Of a stretch of DNA of 64,000 bases, positions 10,081 through 19,734 are shown in pieces (within the stretch, counting starts at the first letter, position 1; every line of letters starts with the position of its first letter). The notes below the pieces were generated by a model. That model had not been told where the DNA came from, searched no databases, and saw only the letters and a program-made list of their open reading frames with translations. Origin of the DNA: Apoderus coryli (taxonomy: Eukaryota > Arthropoda > Insecta > Coleoptera > Attelabidae); the NCBI GenBank assembly GCA_911728435.2, contig OU452204.1:12400001-12464000 (forward strand), in the 5' to 3' direction. The position numbers were made by a program, and so were the translations under genes.

Positions 10081-11710
10081 AAAATTGTGGATGGATCTTA
10101 ATTTTATTGTAGAATTAAAAGAGAATCTTATCTTAATTTTACAATTTCATTAATCAGTTATTGGCGATGTAGCAGAATCGAAAATCCAATAGAACTAAAA
10201 ATCTAAAAGAAGAAAAGGTATAAAAGCGAAGAATAAATCCAAATCACGTACACCGGGGGTGATAGAGGCAGACCGAAGGCAGCAGCAACGCTGAACGGAT
10301 GACAGTGACCTGGAGACGATGGAAATCTTTGGACAAGTCTTTGGTTAAGAAGATAAATCTGTATATACTAATTCCAGTGTTACTAAAATGTATTAATACT
10401 TGCTCTCGCAAAACTATATTTATAGAAAATTTTCAATTTTTCCATATTTGAGATTTGAGTGAGTAAAGATTTATTCTAATAAATTATTTTCTATAACAAA
10501 AACCGAACAAAAAGATTCATCCAATACATATTACCCCTGCACATCGGATAGAGATCTTACTACTTTTTATTACTTATAAGGTTGTTGTATATGTAAAATG
10601 CATGCATGGAATGTATAGTATGATGCTCTCACGTTGGATTTTATTGGACCGACAGTGTTTTAAACACTTGGCGGTATTCCATATGCATAAGTATATATCG
10701 TGAATACACATTCACAAGAACTTTAATCCGAATTACCACATATTCCATAGCACAGTAACTCAATGGTGTTTCATAAAATTTTATGAAAAAGAATAAAGAC
10801 CCATTTGGTAATATTAAATCCGAATTACCACACATTTTATAGCCATAGCTATATGAACAATTTCAGACAACAAAATTTTTTAAATGTATAATCTTCAAAA
10901 CGCAGCTGTAGCCTGTAAAATTGCTAGCAGGCACTGTTGCCTTAGAGCGCACCTCAATATATTGAAGAAAAAGATTCACACAGCCTAAGTGCCTTAGCAG
11001 AAAGCACCTTATGAACTAGGGAACTTCAACAAGAAGAATCGCTTAGGTTGAAGGAGTTAATAAGTTAAATATGGCATAGTTCTTTTCCATTACTGTTGCT
11101 GATAAGTAAAGACAATTATTTTGTTTGCTATAATTATAATAACATTATCTTTCCCAGCGAACCAAATAAATTGAATCTTATTTGAGCACAATTCTTAATT
11201 TATTGAGTTAACAGAGGAAAACAAAGAAAATTGGTTTTCCATCTACAAAATTTCAATCAAATTGCTGTTGCTTAATTTTGTAATAATTGAGTTTCACCTA
11301 AACTAGATTTAAACATTTCATGTTTCAATAACTATATCAAACTTCGCTTACATATTATGTCAGGTATGTTTTTAAATGATCAGATCTTCTTACACTAATT
11401 CCTCAAAAACGTTAACATTCTTGTCGGAACCACAAGATTGATATTGGCCGAAATATGAAGATTTCTAAGCTGTGGAAGGTCCAGTGGATTGAGATTTCAA
11501 TTTGAGATCATAATTCTGAGAGAACACTGAACTGAGAATCTAACGAAGCGTACGTTTTTCTGAAGCGTTGGTATTTGTAGGATAACAAAGACCCCGCAAA
11601 TAGATTTGTACTTTGTTGTTATAAAATCTAAAATATTGAAAGAATGCTTAAAGCTCTTGATAGTCAAATCTTCTTATACCTATTTTAGAATAACTATTTT
11701 TAAAATATTA
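10081..11710. other. no recognised gene; minor repeats only
   Basis: The interval holds a TATAAAAG box at 10218 with no identifiable transcript. It also holds a diverged direct repeat: AATCCGAATTACCACA at 10725-10740 and again at 10817-10832, with about 36 bp similar at a 92-bp offset. The rest shows no frame, terminal repeat or domain that I recognise. Confidence 0.5.
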
Positions 11711-11715
11711 TATGT

Positions 11716-11830
11716 TGTTATATATCAATCATATTGTATACTTTCAATTATTGTTGTTATATTTGTTAATTCTTGTTTTTGTTAAAACTGTCAACTTATG
11801 TCAAGATATGCGAATTAAGGCCTAATTCTT
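11716..11830 (+). repeat. gypsy left LTR, 3'-truncated
   Basis: These 115 bp are collinear with the right LTR (13050-13164) and share ATCATATTGTATACTTTCAA, TTAATTCTTGTTT and GTCAAGATATGCGAATTAA apart from scattered substitutions. After position 11830 the two copies diverge completely, which marks the deletion breakpoint. Confidence 0.85.
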
Positions 11831-11849
11831 CAGTATCCTTTATGTTCAA

Positions 11850-13030
11850 TACAAACCACACAAGTTTAGTTTATCGTTCTGGAAAATCAAATAGTGCAGC
11901 TGATGCTTTTTCAAGAATATAAAACAATATTACAAACAAATTCTTTAAGTTACACTCGTCCTTGTGCCATCCTGGGGTCACCCGAATGCATCATTTTATT
12001 AAAATTCGAAATTTGCCGCATTCTTTAGAAGAAATTAAACGAATGATTGCCGCATGCCCGATATGTGCAGAAATTAAACCTAGATTCTACAAAAAAGATG
12101 AAAACAGTCATTTAATCAAAGCAACAGACCCGTTTGAACAATTAAATATTGATTTTAAGGGTCCGATACCGAGTTCTTCTAAAAACTCCTTCCTCTTCAC
12201 AGTTGTTGATGAATATTCGCGGTTTCCTTGGGCATTTCCTTGTGCAGATACTTCTAGCCAAACTGCCATAGAATGCCTGAATCATTTATTTTGTTTATTC
12301 GGAATGCCTAATTACATACGTTCTGACCGTGGAACCAGTTTTACGTCTCAAGAATTCATATCCTCATATTCCAAGGGTATAGCCTCAAGTCGAACACCTT
12401 ATAATCCACAAGGAAATGGTCAAGTCGAAAAATACAATGGTGTTGTTTGGAAAGCTTGCATTAAAATCGCGTAAATTTGAGACAAGTCATTGGGAATTGG
12501 TTCTACACGATGCTTTACACTCCATTCGAAGTCTGTTATGTACATCAACAAATTATACTCCTCATGAACGTTTATTTACTTACCAACGTGGATCTACTAG
12601 TGGAACTTCTATTTCTTCCTGGATGAAAAATTCTGACAAAGTTTAACTTAAAAAGTTTGTACGTAGAAATAAATTTGATCCACTTGTTGAAGAAGTAGAA
12701 CTCTTAGAAGTAAATCCTGATTACGTCTTAATAAGATACGACAATGGAAGAGAAGGTACAGTTGCCACGAAACATTTGGCGCCACGAGGTGACTTAAGAT
12801 TATTGGAAAATGATGAAGAAGACCAACCAACGAATAGTCAACGCGATTGCCAATCTAGTACTCATGAAGAAAGGGAAGAAAAAGCTTCGATAACAAACAG
12901 GTATAACATTGAAGAACAACAATCGACCACGAACGATCAGAACGGAAATCAAGAGTTTTTGGATCAAGACCAGCCTTTGCGTAAATCCACGAGAAATAAA
13001 AAGAAACCGGAGTATTTAACGTATTCTTGA
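11850..13030 (+). pseudogene. gypsy Pol remnant: RNase H tail and integrase
   Basis: The remnant opens with YRSGKSNSAADAFSRI (about 11875-11920), the RNase H C-terminus. It jumps to the integrase zinc-binding region starting HPGVTRMHHF, with CPIC near 12058. The catalytic core has Asp in LNIDFKGP (about 12150), Asp in SDRGTSFTSQ (about 12332) and Glu in GQVEKYNG (about 12430). The last two are 33 residues apart instead of the usual 35, which suggests a small deletion. A stop and frameshift near 12472 and another stop near 12644 break the frame. The C-terminal part then resumes with YVLIRYDNGREGTVATKHLA and a charged tail ending KKKPEYLTYS. It would have inserted element DNA into chromosomes and is now inactive. 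Confidence 0.9.
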
Positions 13031-13049
13031 GAAAGCAGCTCCGGATGAA

Positions 13050-13182
13050 TGTTATATATCAATCATATTGTATACTTTCAATTATTGTTGTTATGTTTGT
13101 TAATTCTTGTTTATGTTAAAACTGTCAACTTATGACAAGATATGCGAATTAAAGCCTTATTCTGAAAAGGTCTATTATTACA
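13050..13182 (+). repeat. gypsy right LTR, complete
   Basis: This 133-bp LTR starts with TG and ends with CA, and is followed by the TATGT duplication. It is short for an LTR but bounded on both sides by sequence evidence. A short purine-rich stretch ending at about 13049 (GAAAGCAGC, CCGGATGAA) precedes it and may be a worn polypurine tract. Confidence 0.85.
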
Positions 13183-13194
13183 TATGTATAGATA

Positions 13195-13271
13195 TCACAC
13201 TGCCTGCTGATCACCACTGATGAGTTGTGGATCAACGAAACGGACCGTCTGGTGGAAGGATGGTTGTGTGA
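13195..13271 (+). ncRNA. hammerhead ribozyme, type I, complete core
   Basis: Outer stem I is TCACAC (13195-13200) with GTGTGA (13266-13271). Inner stem I is CACCA (13212-13216) with TGGTG (13250-13254). The core is CTGATGA (13217-13223). Stem II is GTTG with CAAC, closed by loop TGGAT. GAAA follows at 13237-13240, then a near-palindromic stem III CGGACCG and T-C. Cleavage is predicted after C13249. Every invariant core position is present and stem II starts directly with the usual G-C pair. The tiny stem III suggests a dimeric or co-transcriptional mode. This is the strongest ribozyme in the window. Confidence 0.85.
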
Positions 13272-13590
13272 ACTAAATTTCCAACATAGCTGAAATTCTT
13301 GTTACTTTATGTAACAAGCAATTCACAAATAAAGCCTCCCGCCAGGGAATTCGGGCGCATCTAATGTTGGCAATAGGATATGATGGAGTTGTTGCTTCTC
13401 GTCCGGCCACGTTTGTGAACTGTGTTTCACTGGGCATATTGCCTGCTCACACTAGATGCCACCAAAAACATCTCTTTGTCTCTCGTGCTAGTATAAAGTC
13501 TTCGTAAATGTTGGAAATTTGGGTCACACTGCCTACCGAAACGGTCCAACATAACTGAAACTCTTGTTACTTTATGTAACAAGCAATTCA
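13195..13590 (+). repeat. retrozyme-like tandem repeat, about 330-bp unit
   Basis: Unit 1 (13195-13523) starts TCACACTGCCT and carries a complete hammerhead. Unit 2 (13524-about 13590) restarts with the same TCACACTGCCT, lacks about 65 bp covering most of the ribozyme (keeping ACCGAAACGGTCC), and rejoins at CCAACATAACTGAAA and GTTACTTTATGTAACAAGCA. Unit 2 is then cut off. There is no protein frame. Hammerheads in tandem non-coding units of a few hundred bases are the hallmark of retrozymes and some insect satellite DNAs. Assignment to either class is inference. Confidence 0.7.
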
Positions 13591-13599
13591 CATATTATA

Positions 13600-14706
13600 T
13601 AGAGTTTTAGTTTGGATTCAATTGAATTTGGAGATCGTAGAGTAGATGACGTTTCTACGGTATCAGTGCCGCCGCCCTGTTCTTCCCTCGGGTGTTCTTG
13701 CCGGTTTTATAGACTAGCCCCAAGTTGGATGTAATATTTAACAAAATATAAGCAAAAATGTAAAAAAGAAATCTTTTTCGATAAGAGGATCTCTGCGATG
13801 ACCTGTTATGTTCCGCTACTGTAAAAATGCTCATGAATAATGGCATTCTTGCAACGACATCTCTCCGCTATATATATAAACAGAAATACCAGAAAAATTT
13901 GATTAAGGATCTATGCGAAAACATCGCAAAACGAAACCAAAACGACATCCAGTCTGTAGTATGTCTATGCACAGCCGACCAAGATATTCATCAACACAAC
14001 CATTCACTTGTACGCCGTGCAATTGTTCACAATGGCCAACTGCGTCAAAAGGTTAGCAATAACTCGCGAGGTTACTCTTCGGACCTTTATCTCGCCTTTG
14101 TTTACTTGTCAACATAATTTTTGTGTTGAATGCATAAACAAAATATTTATATTGTCCCGCGCGCGATCGGTTCTTGTTGTTCCTCTTTTTTTATTATTAT
14201 TATTCTTGTCGACCGGTGGTGCATCGAGGCGATTTTTCTGTTTTGTTTTATAGACTTTTTTTGTTTTTCCGAGAATTTAATTTTTGCCCTCTCGCAGTGC
14301 GAGCTGCATCGCGCGCTCTTTACTTTAGCCAAAATGATATAGAATATGGATGTTGGAATCGTGATTGAGTTATTGTAGCCATAATTTATTTTGCTGGTTG
14401 TGAATGTGGTATTCTTTTTAAAATTGTGTTCAAGGGCGGACGTCTGAGCCGATAAAAGTGATGCTTATTTTTACAGATAATTATTTTTTAATGCTATTGG
14501 TACCATATTATAAGCCATTTTGGCTTAGGAAAATTATAACGCATAAAATTCAATAAAATCAGGTCACAAAAGAGCTGGGCAGGAGTAGTGAAACAACTAC
14601 TCATAGAATGAACGAGTATTCAAAAATTGTATTTATAAATAATATCAACATTATTTTTCCAAATTTTTTTTTATACAAATTTTACCAAGCCAAAAATTTT
14701 TGCAAA
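13600..14706. other. no recognised gene
   Basis: The sequence is less AT-rich in places (13640-13720 and 14000-14340), with overlapping short frames on both strands around 14000-14370. None shows a domain. It may be host unique DNA. Confidence 0.45.
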
Positions 14707-14880
14707 ACCTACTCCTGTGCATTCAGTCAGTTAAATGCCAAACTATGGCCATTTTTCTTGAATAATTTTAAATAAGAGCTAAAAACACTGAAAACTTGTT
14801 TAAACTTTTACGTGTGATATACCTACCACCTATTTTTTAATTGAAAATAGCTTTAAATTTAACAGTTTTGGATGGTTTTC
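14707..14880 (+). repeat. internal fragment of the CACTGTGTCC foldback family
   Basis: This stretch (GCATTCAGTCAGTTAAATGC, CTTGAATAATTTTAAATAAG, ACACTGAAAACTTGTTTAAA) aligns with the interior of the foldback element at 17702-18709. The terminal arms are missing apart from GGATGGTTTTCAAAAAC. It is an internal relic. Confidence 0.7.
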
Positions 14881-15833
14881 AAAAACTCTCGACTCGCATA
14901 GCACCGTTTCTACGCGAGTTTTGCACTCTCAGATTGCTTACGTTATCACAAACGTTCCTCTGTCTATTGAGGAATTGAATTTCAACATTGGCTTTTCAGA
15001 CCATTGTGCGCAATTGTCCAAAATTGTATATAAATAACATTAAATATAGGACTGATGTTCATACGTTGAACTTACGATTTCGCCTCCGCCTCACAAAACT
15101 TCATTAATCAAGAGATCATTTACTTACCAAATTTTGAATGACCTGTTATATGTTGGTCTGTAGCTATAAGTGTGAGATTTGATTATTTACTTCTTTCGCC
15201 ACCGATGCTAGAAAATTAATTACTAAGCAATTAATTACTTCAATTACTATAAGCTACACAATTTTTAACAAGATATAAAATGCAATCTCAATTATGTTTG
15301 AGTTTCCTCAGACCTAGTTAAAAATATTAAATAAGTAACTAAAATTTTGAGGCATAAAAAATTCATCAAACTACTGTTACAAAATGTCTTTAAATCAAAA
15401 TCTACTCTTATGTTTATTCTAAACAAATATTTCGCTTAAATATAAAATATATTTCTCGGTCGCTCACATTATACATTTTTGTTTCGGCCATATTTAATAT
15501 TTTCCTCTTGCACATTTTCCCTTCTTCCTTTCTTCTCTCTCTCTATATGTGTGTCCGAAAATATATAAATTAAATGTCGTTTTTCTTGACTACACATATA
15601 TAAAGAAAGGTGGCGCGCCCGTTCCCTCAATTTCGTTCACCGACCCCCCGCTAAGCATCCCCTTCATATACGTAAGAACATACCTATATGTTAAGGGTGG
15701 CTCGTCGAATTAACATATTATAAGTAAATTAAAAAGTGAGTATTTAAAAATATATTGTAATATTTAGCAAAATCTACGTCTAAAGGACTGTTACCAAACC
15801 ATGTTCTCAATTTCATAATGTCTAATACAACCG
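14881..15833. other. no recognised gene
   Basis: AT-rich in the first 600 bp, then a more balanced stretch at 15600-15700 with a GGCGCGCC site. No frame or terminal repeat was seen. Confidence 0.45.
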
Positions 15834-15858
15834 TTAATTAATTAATTAATTAATTAAG
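15834..15858. repeat. (TTAA)n run
   Basis: A perfect run of TTAA/ATTA units about 24 bp long. Such runs hold overlapping TAAT homeodomain core sites, but this may be a plain microsatellite. Confidence 0.8.
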
Positions 15859-16789
15859 GAGCAAAAACTGTAGCTGTATTTCTAGATGTTAAGCGAGTTG
15901 ACGACAAGATCTTGTGCTGACTTAGCTCAATATTAAATATTCCGTGTCATTTGTGTGATAATGTTGTTTATGTGACGACCCTGTCAAAAATCAACCTGCC
16001 TTTTGGTAAGAAATGAGGTATAGAGAAAAGAGCGGGAGGGGGTGAGAAGCGAATGCTTGATATAGGGAAAAATAAGAAGTATATATACATATATAGAGAA
16101 AAAGAAGGGATGATGGGTGAAGAGGTAGTGCGGGAGGGTGGTGATGTGGAGTTCGTTGGTGTTTTTAGAGAGAGGGAGAGAGGCGAGGGGGAATGGTGAG
16201 TTGATTTCCACATACACGTACAGTTTTAAAGATCGATGCAAAGTAGGAAAAGAGAGAGAGGCTGGAACGGCCAGCCAGAGCTCGTTACCATGGAGATGTG
16301 ATGAGACTACTACACACTACACTATAACCAGCGACTTGTTCTTTTTAACCTCCGTCCGTGTTGTCCACACGGATTAAGAAGAAAGGGGTGGGGGATGATC
16401 GCCGGCGGACAAAATTGTCTTCGTCTTAATTTTATATATGCCCTTAATTAGTAATTATATTGGATTCCTTTAACAACTTGCTATCCTTGGTTGTCAAATG
16501 TTGTTGACACCAACAGGTTCAAAAGTAACAACTATTCTTCTAATAATAATAATAATAATAAGCGTATATTTCCAACAGATTCACACAAAAAATCCCATTA
16601 CAGGAAATCTCTACAACTCAATACTACACTAATAAATAATAACAATACAACAATAATAAATAATAATTGCAATAGCCACACTACATCTGTACATACTCAC
16701 GAAAGAGACACCGCACACTCACAGCAATCAAATCATGACTGGATTGAGCTAATTATCCTTGCAACAGAGTCAAAGTACATATCGAATTC
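15859..16789. other. non-repetitive stretch, no coding evidence
   Basis: Purine-rich plus strand at 16010-16270 (GAGAGA and GGGAGG runs), a GC-richer patch at 16380-16410 and (TAA)n microsatellite runs at 16540-16670. The long frames on both strands come from low-complexity sequence and are not supported as genes. Confidence 0.5.
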
Positions 16790-17205
16790 AGAACAGTTCA
16801 TGTTAAAAGTTGATCAAATAAAATAAATACGACTCTGTCGCAGAAGATTTGTTCTTGGAGCATCAGTATAAAAGGCCGACCTTGCCTAGTCGCCAACTTA
16901 GGCACACATGTATTTATTTTGCCGACCAGGTAAATGCAATCCAGATGGCCGTACAATAGGTTGTACAAAAATTTGACGCCTAGAATTTTTCTTCGAGTCT
17001 CCAAAGCTACGATGTCGAAGAGTAAAAGAAGTGAATCATGATCGGTACCACGGACCGGATTAACACCATCCCTCCTAAAGGCAAGATATTTTACAAACCG
17101 TCGTTGAATAGATTCAATTGCACCAGTGTGAAGCAGATATAGGGGGTTCCAAATCACCGAGCCGTACTCCAGTTTAGATCTGACAAATGTGTAGTAAAGC
17201 AATCT
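16790..17205 (-). pseudogene. LINE reverse transcriptase C-terminus, fragment
   Basis: A 134-codon frame holds the post-catalytic region of a CR1/jockey-like reverse transcriptase: LLYYTFVRSKLEYGSVIWNP-like text, IESIQRRFVKYLAFRRDG and LGVKFLYNLLYGHLDC. The equivalent part of the intact LINE at 43328-44917 reads YFSYVRPRLEYCSLVWNPYY and EKVQRKFLKYLCFKTDGIYP. The fragment lacks the catalytic domain, 3' UTR and tail. It is truncated at both ends. Confidence 0.8.
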
Positions 17206-17701
17206 GAAGGTTGAGGGGTTGTTGAAAAGGTTACAGTTTCATTTCAATTGTCGTCTTTCTTTCTCATGGTAAGAATTTTTATTAATAGTATGACATTCTG
17301 TACCATGAAAATCGTTTTGAAACTTAAGTTGCTTTTTTAACTCGTGGTGAAGAAGTTAGGATTATTCTCTATGACCTTCAAAGTGTCAGTACAAATATTT
17401 TCCAGAGCAGTTTTTTTGTTCCATCGCAATAATATTCCCCAGAGTCGCACGAATAGAAGCATTTGTATGGAAGCAAATTATTTATAAACAATTTCTAATA
17501 AAACAAATTAAGATGACTGTGGTTTCTAAACGTGTCTTGAATTATTGGGCATTCTGGAATGAAATCGGGAAAGAAAAACCAGATTGGTATCCAGGGCAGG
17601 ATGTTATTAAGCGAGGGAAAGTCCACATTTAATTACACCAACAGCATGAAACAGTTTGCTTTTTAGTGATAAGCTTGACACCAATTTGCAATATAATATA
17701 C
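17206..17701. other. no recognisable feature
   Basis: Unassigned AT-rich DNA between a LINE fragment and a foldback element. Confidence 0.5.
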
Positions 17702-18709
17702 ACTGTGTCCGAGATAAGAAGCGGATAGCAATGGAACCTTGGAAACGGTAGGAGTTATAATGTCGGTTAAATTAAAGAAAAGTTGTACACTTGAAACACC
17801 TTTTTAATGGTGTGTTCAAAATTGAACTAACTTTAGCCGTTTTCGAGAATTTTTGGAAAAAGGATATTTTGCGATTTTAGTTTAAATTTATTTCTGATAT
17901 TATTTTTACAGATATAAAAAAATGAAAAGCACTTTCTCATTGTTACTTTTTGAGGAGAATTAGATAACGTTTACAAATTTGCACTGCGACGACGTTCTGT
18001 TTTTGAAAACCATCATCAACTTGGTTTTTTTAAATACGGCCCTGGATTTTTCATCAAATTCATCTGTTTTTTTAATAACTTCAAAAAGCACAAAAATTTC
18101 AACTAAATTTAAAAAACAGCGTATAGAATAAAATGTACTAAGACAGATATAAATTGTCAAATAATAATAAAGAATTGTGAGTAAAGACGAAAGAATGTTT
18201 TTGAAAAATCACTACTCTGCATTCAGTCAGTTAAGTACCAATCTATGACGATATTTCTTGAATAATTTTAAGTAACAGCTAAAAACACTGAAAACTTGTT
18301 TAAACCATTTCATGTGATATACCACCTACTTTTGACTTGAAAATGGCATTAAATTTAACAATAAAAAATCCAGGGCCGTATTTAAAAAAACCAAGTTGAT
18401 GATGGTTTTACAAAAACGAAACGTCGTAGTGAAAATTTGTAAACGCTATCTTATTCTCCTCAAAAAGTAACAATGAGAAAGTGCTTTTCATTTTTTTATA
18501 TCTGTAAAAATTATATCAGAAATAAATAAAAACTAAAATCGCTAAAAATCATTTTTCCAAAAATTCTCGAAAATGGCTAAAGTTAGTTTAATTTTGAAAA
18601 CACATTTAAAAGATGTTTAAATTGTACAACTTTTCTCTAATTTAACCAACATTGGAACTCCTACCGTCTCCAAGGTTCCAATGCTATCCCATTTGTATCT
18701 TGGACACAG
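17702..18709. mobile_element. foldback/MITE element with about 350-bp inverted arms
   Basis: Left arm 17702-18052 begins CACTGTGTCCGAGATAAGAA. Right arm 18361-18709 is its inverted copy, ending TCTTGGACACAGT. TA/TATA flanks both ends. The arms include AACGGTAGGAGTT, CGAGAATTTTTGG and a GGCCCTGGATTTTT block near the interior. The roughly 300-bp interior has no frame with a domain. Relatives lie at 14707-14880, 23512-23823 and 53353-54663. TA flanks point to the Tc1/mariner superfamily, but no transposase is present. Confidence 0.85.
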
Positions 18710-18710
18710 T

Positions 18711-19035
18711 ATATAGACAAAATTATAAACTTATCTGAAAAAAACTTCTGGATCAATTCAGCGTCAAATTTACACTTGCTCTGAAAAAGCTGTCAGGATG
18801 ATCAGCGAAAATGTAGAGTAATTTTATCCAGACGTATTCTATCTGAAAATCTTGTAGTCCAGGTACAAAGTTCAAATAAAGAAAACTCCTGCAGAAATAA
18901 AACACATTAAAATATAAATTGAAAAATAATTTCGTGGCATAGCGGACAAAATTACTGGTGTTACCTGCACAAGGAATTTTCTTTAATTTAACATGGCCTC
19001 AGTCTAATTCAGTAAAACCAGACCCAGACATGGGT
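18711..19035. other. no recognisable feature
   Basis: Unassigned AT-rich DNA. Confidence 0.5.
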
Positions 19036-19095
19036 CGACAGATATTGACGAATTAGTTTCGCTCGTATTATGAGCTCGTCAGAGTATTATAGTCG
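19036..19095 (-). ncRNA. hammerhead ribozyme, type I
   Basis: Read on the minus strand: CGAC, an internal loop, inner stem I strand AATACT, core CTGACGA (19082-19076), stem II GCTC with loop ATAATAC and GAGC, core GAAA, a two-pair stem III closing loop TAATTC, then GTC and AATATCTGTCG. The last segment pairs back with both the inner strand (one C-A mismatch) and CGAC. CTGACGA fits the CUGANGA consensus, and stem II starts with the conserved G-C pair directly after A9. Cleavage is predicted between 19047 and 19046. No element boundary was found around it. Confidence 0.75.
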
Positions 19096-19278
19096 TTGCC
19101 CATCTACAATATCGGCCTACATTTAAGCACAGATAAATATAGAACAGTAGATATATGTAAACCGTACCATCTACATACACATAGTAATGCACAATTTTTT
19201 TTATATTATTTGTTTTTGGTTTTTAAGACACATTTTTCTGCTGGACAACAACTACTAAAAAAATTAAATAAGATTGTT

Positions 19279-19311
19279 CTGAAGAAGGCAAGATTTACCT
19301 TATTGAAACGT
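19279..19311 (+). other. hammerhead-like remnant
   Basis: CTGAAGAAGGCAAG followed by TTACCTTATTGAAACGTAG resembles the intact motif at 47757-47810 (CTGAAGAAGGCAAA, then TTGCCGAAACGTAC), with stem II disrupted by substitutions. It is probably a decayed Penelope-like terminal copy. Confidence 0.35.
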
Positions 19312-19404
19312 AGTTCCAAATATATGATAGTTCACCCCAAAAAATATTCGTTAAAATTATAAAAAACAAGGTTCAAGAAATCGTATTTTTTTATATTTAT
19401 TTTT

Positions 19405-19731
19405 TTGAAAACTAACGACGATTTTCATTTTATATTTAAATCTTTCATATTGCAGATTTTTTTGTTAACACATATTAGCTACCCTTTAATTCTTTATGGA
19501 GGTTTAGATATAGCAAAAGTCACAAGAGAGTGTAAAACCATTTATTATGGAAGATGCACAGATGAGGCAGAATGGACGTTATGTATGCATACAAAAATGT
19601 ATAAAACCTACACCAGGACCCAGGTGTATTTAAGATATGTACCGGTAATAAGCAAAACAAGGATAAATGCTTGTAAAAAAAGATATGCGAAAAGGGGAAT
19701 GGAGAATGGGGGTGTGCATTGCATAGTTTGA
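19405..19731 (+). CDS. uncertain 108-codon frame, Cys-containing
   Basis: This is a single open frame in otherwise stop-rich DNA. I do not recognise it. The first 35 residues include a hydrophobic run (ILQIFLLTHISYPLILYGG) that could pass for a signal segment. The remainder has Cys at ECKTIYYGRCTDEAEWTLCM and NACKKR, and a basic tail (RYAKRGMENGG). It could be an exon of a small secreted protein or a chance frame. No promoter, splice site or homologue supports it, and the start codon is not assured. Confidence 0.2.
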   Translation: MKTNDDFHFIFKSFILQIFLLTHISYPLILYGGLDIAKVTRECKTIYYGRCTDEAEWTLCMHTKMYKTYTRTQVYLRYVPVISKTRINACKKRYAKRGMENGGVHCIV

Positions 19732-19734
19732 ATA

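Larger units (their letters stand above)
11716..13182 (+). mobile_element. Ty3/gypsy LTR element with large internal deletion
   Basis: This is a 1467-bp element bounded by the 5-bp duplication TATGT at 11711-11715 and 13183-13187. The right LTR starts TGTTATATATC (13050) and ends ATTATTACA (13182), 133 bp. The left LTR (11716-about 11830) matches its first 115 bp without gaps and then breaks off. The interior begins at the C-terminus of RNase H, so the deletion removed the LTR end, primer site, gag, protease and reverse transcriptase. What remains is the integrase. The duplication shows that it entered as a complete element and was deleted later. Confidence 0.9.

Noticed and set aside
14000..14370. 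Overlapping long frames on both strands
   Set aside because: Low-complexity T-rich coding with no domain, and several frames overlap in the same place. Treated as chance frames.
15968..16241. Minus-strand frames of 81 and 85 codons
   Set aside because: They are Ser/Pro/Phe-rich translations of a GAGA-type purine-rich stretch, without domain or splice context.
16798..16830. (TAA)n runs at 16540-16670 as a tail for the LINE at 16790-17205
   Set aside because: They are about 120 bp or more away from the coding end and lack the complement-of-AATAAA sequence seen at the true tails.
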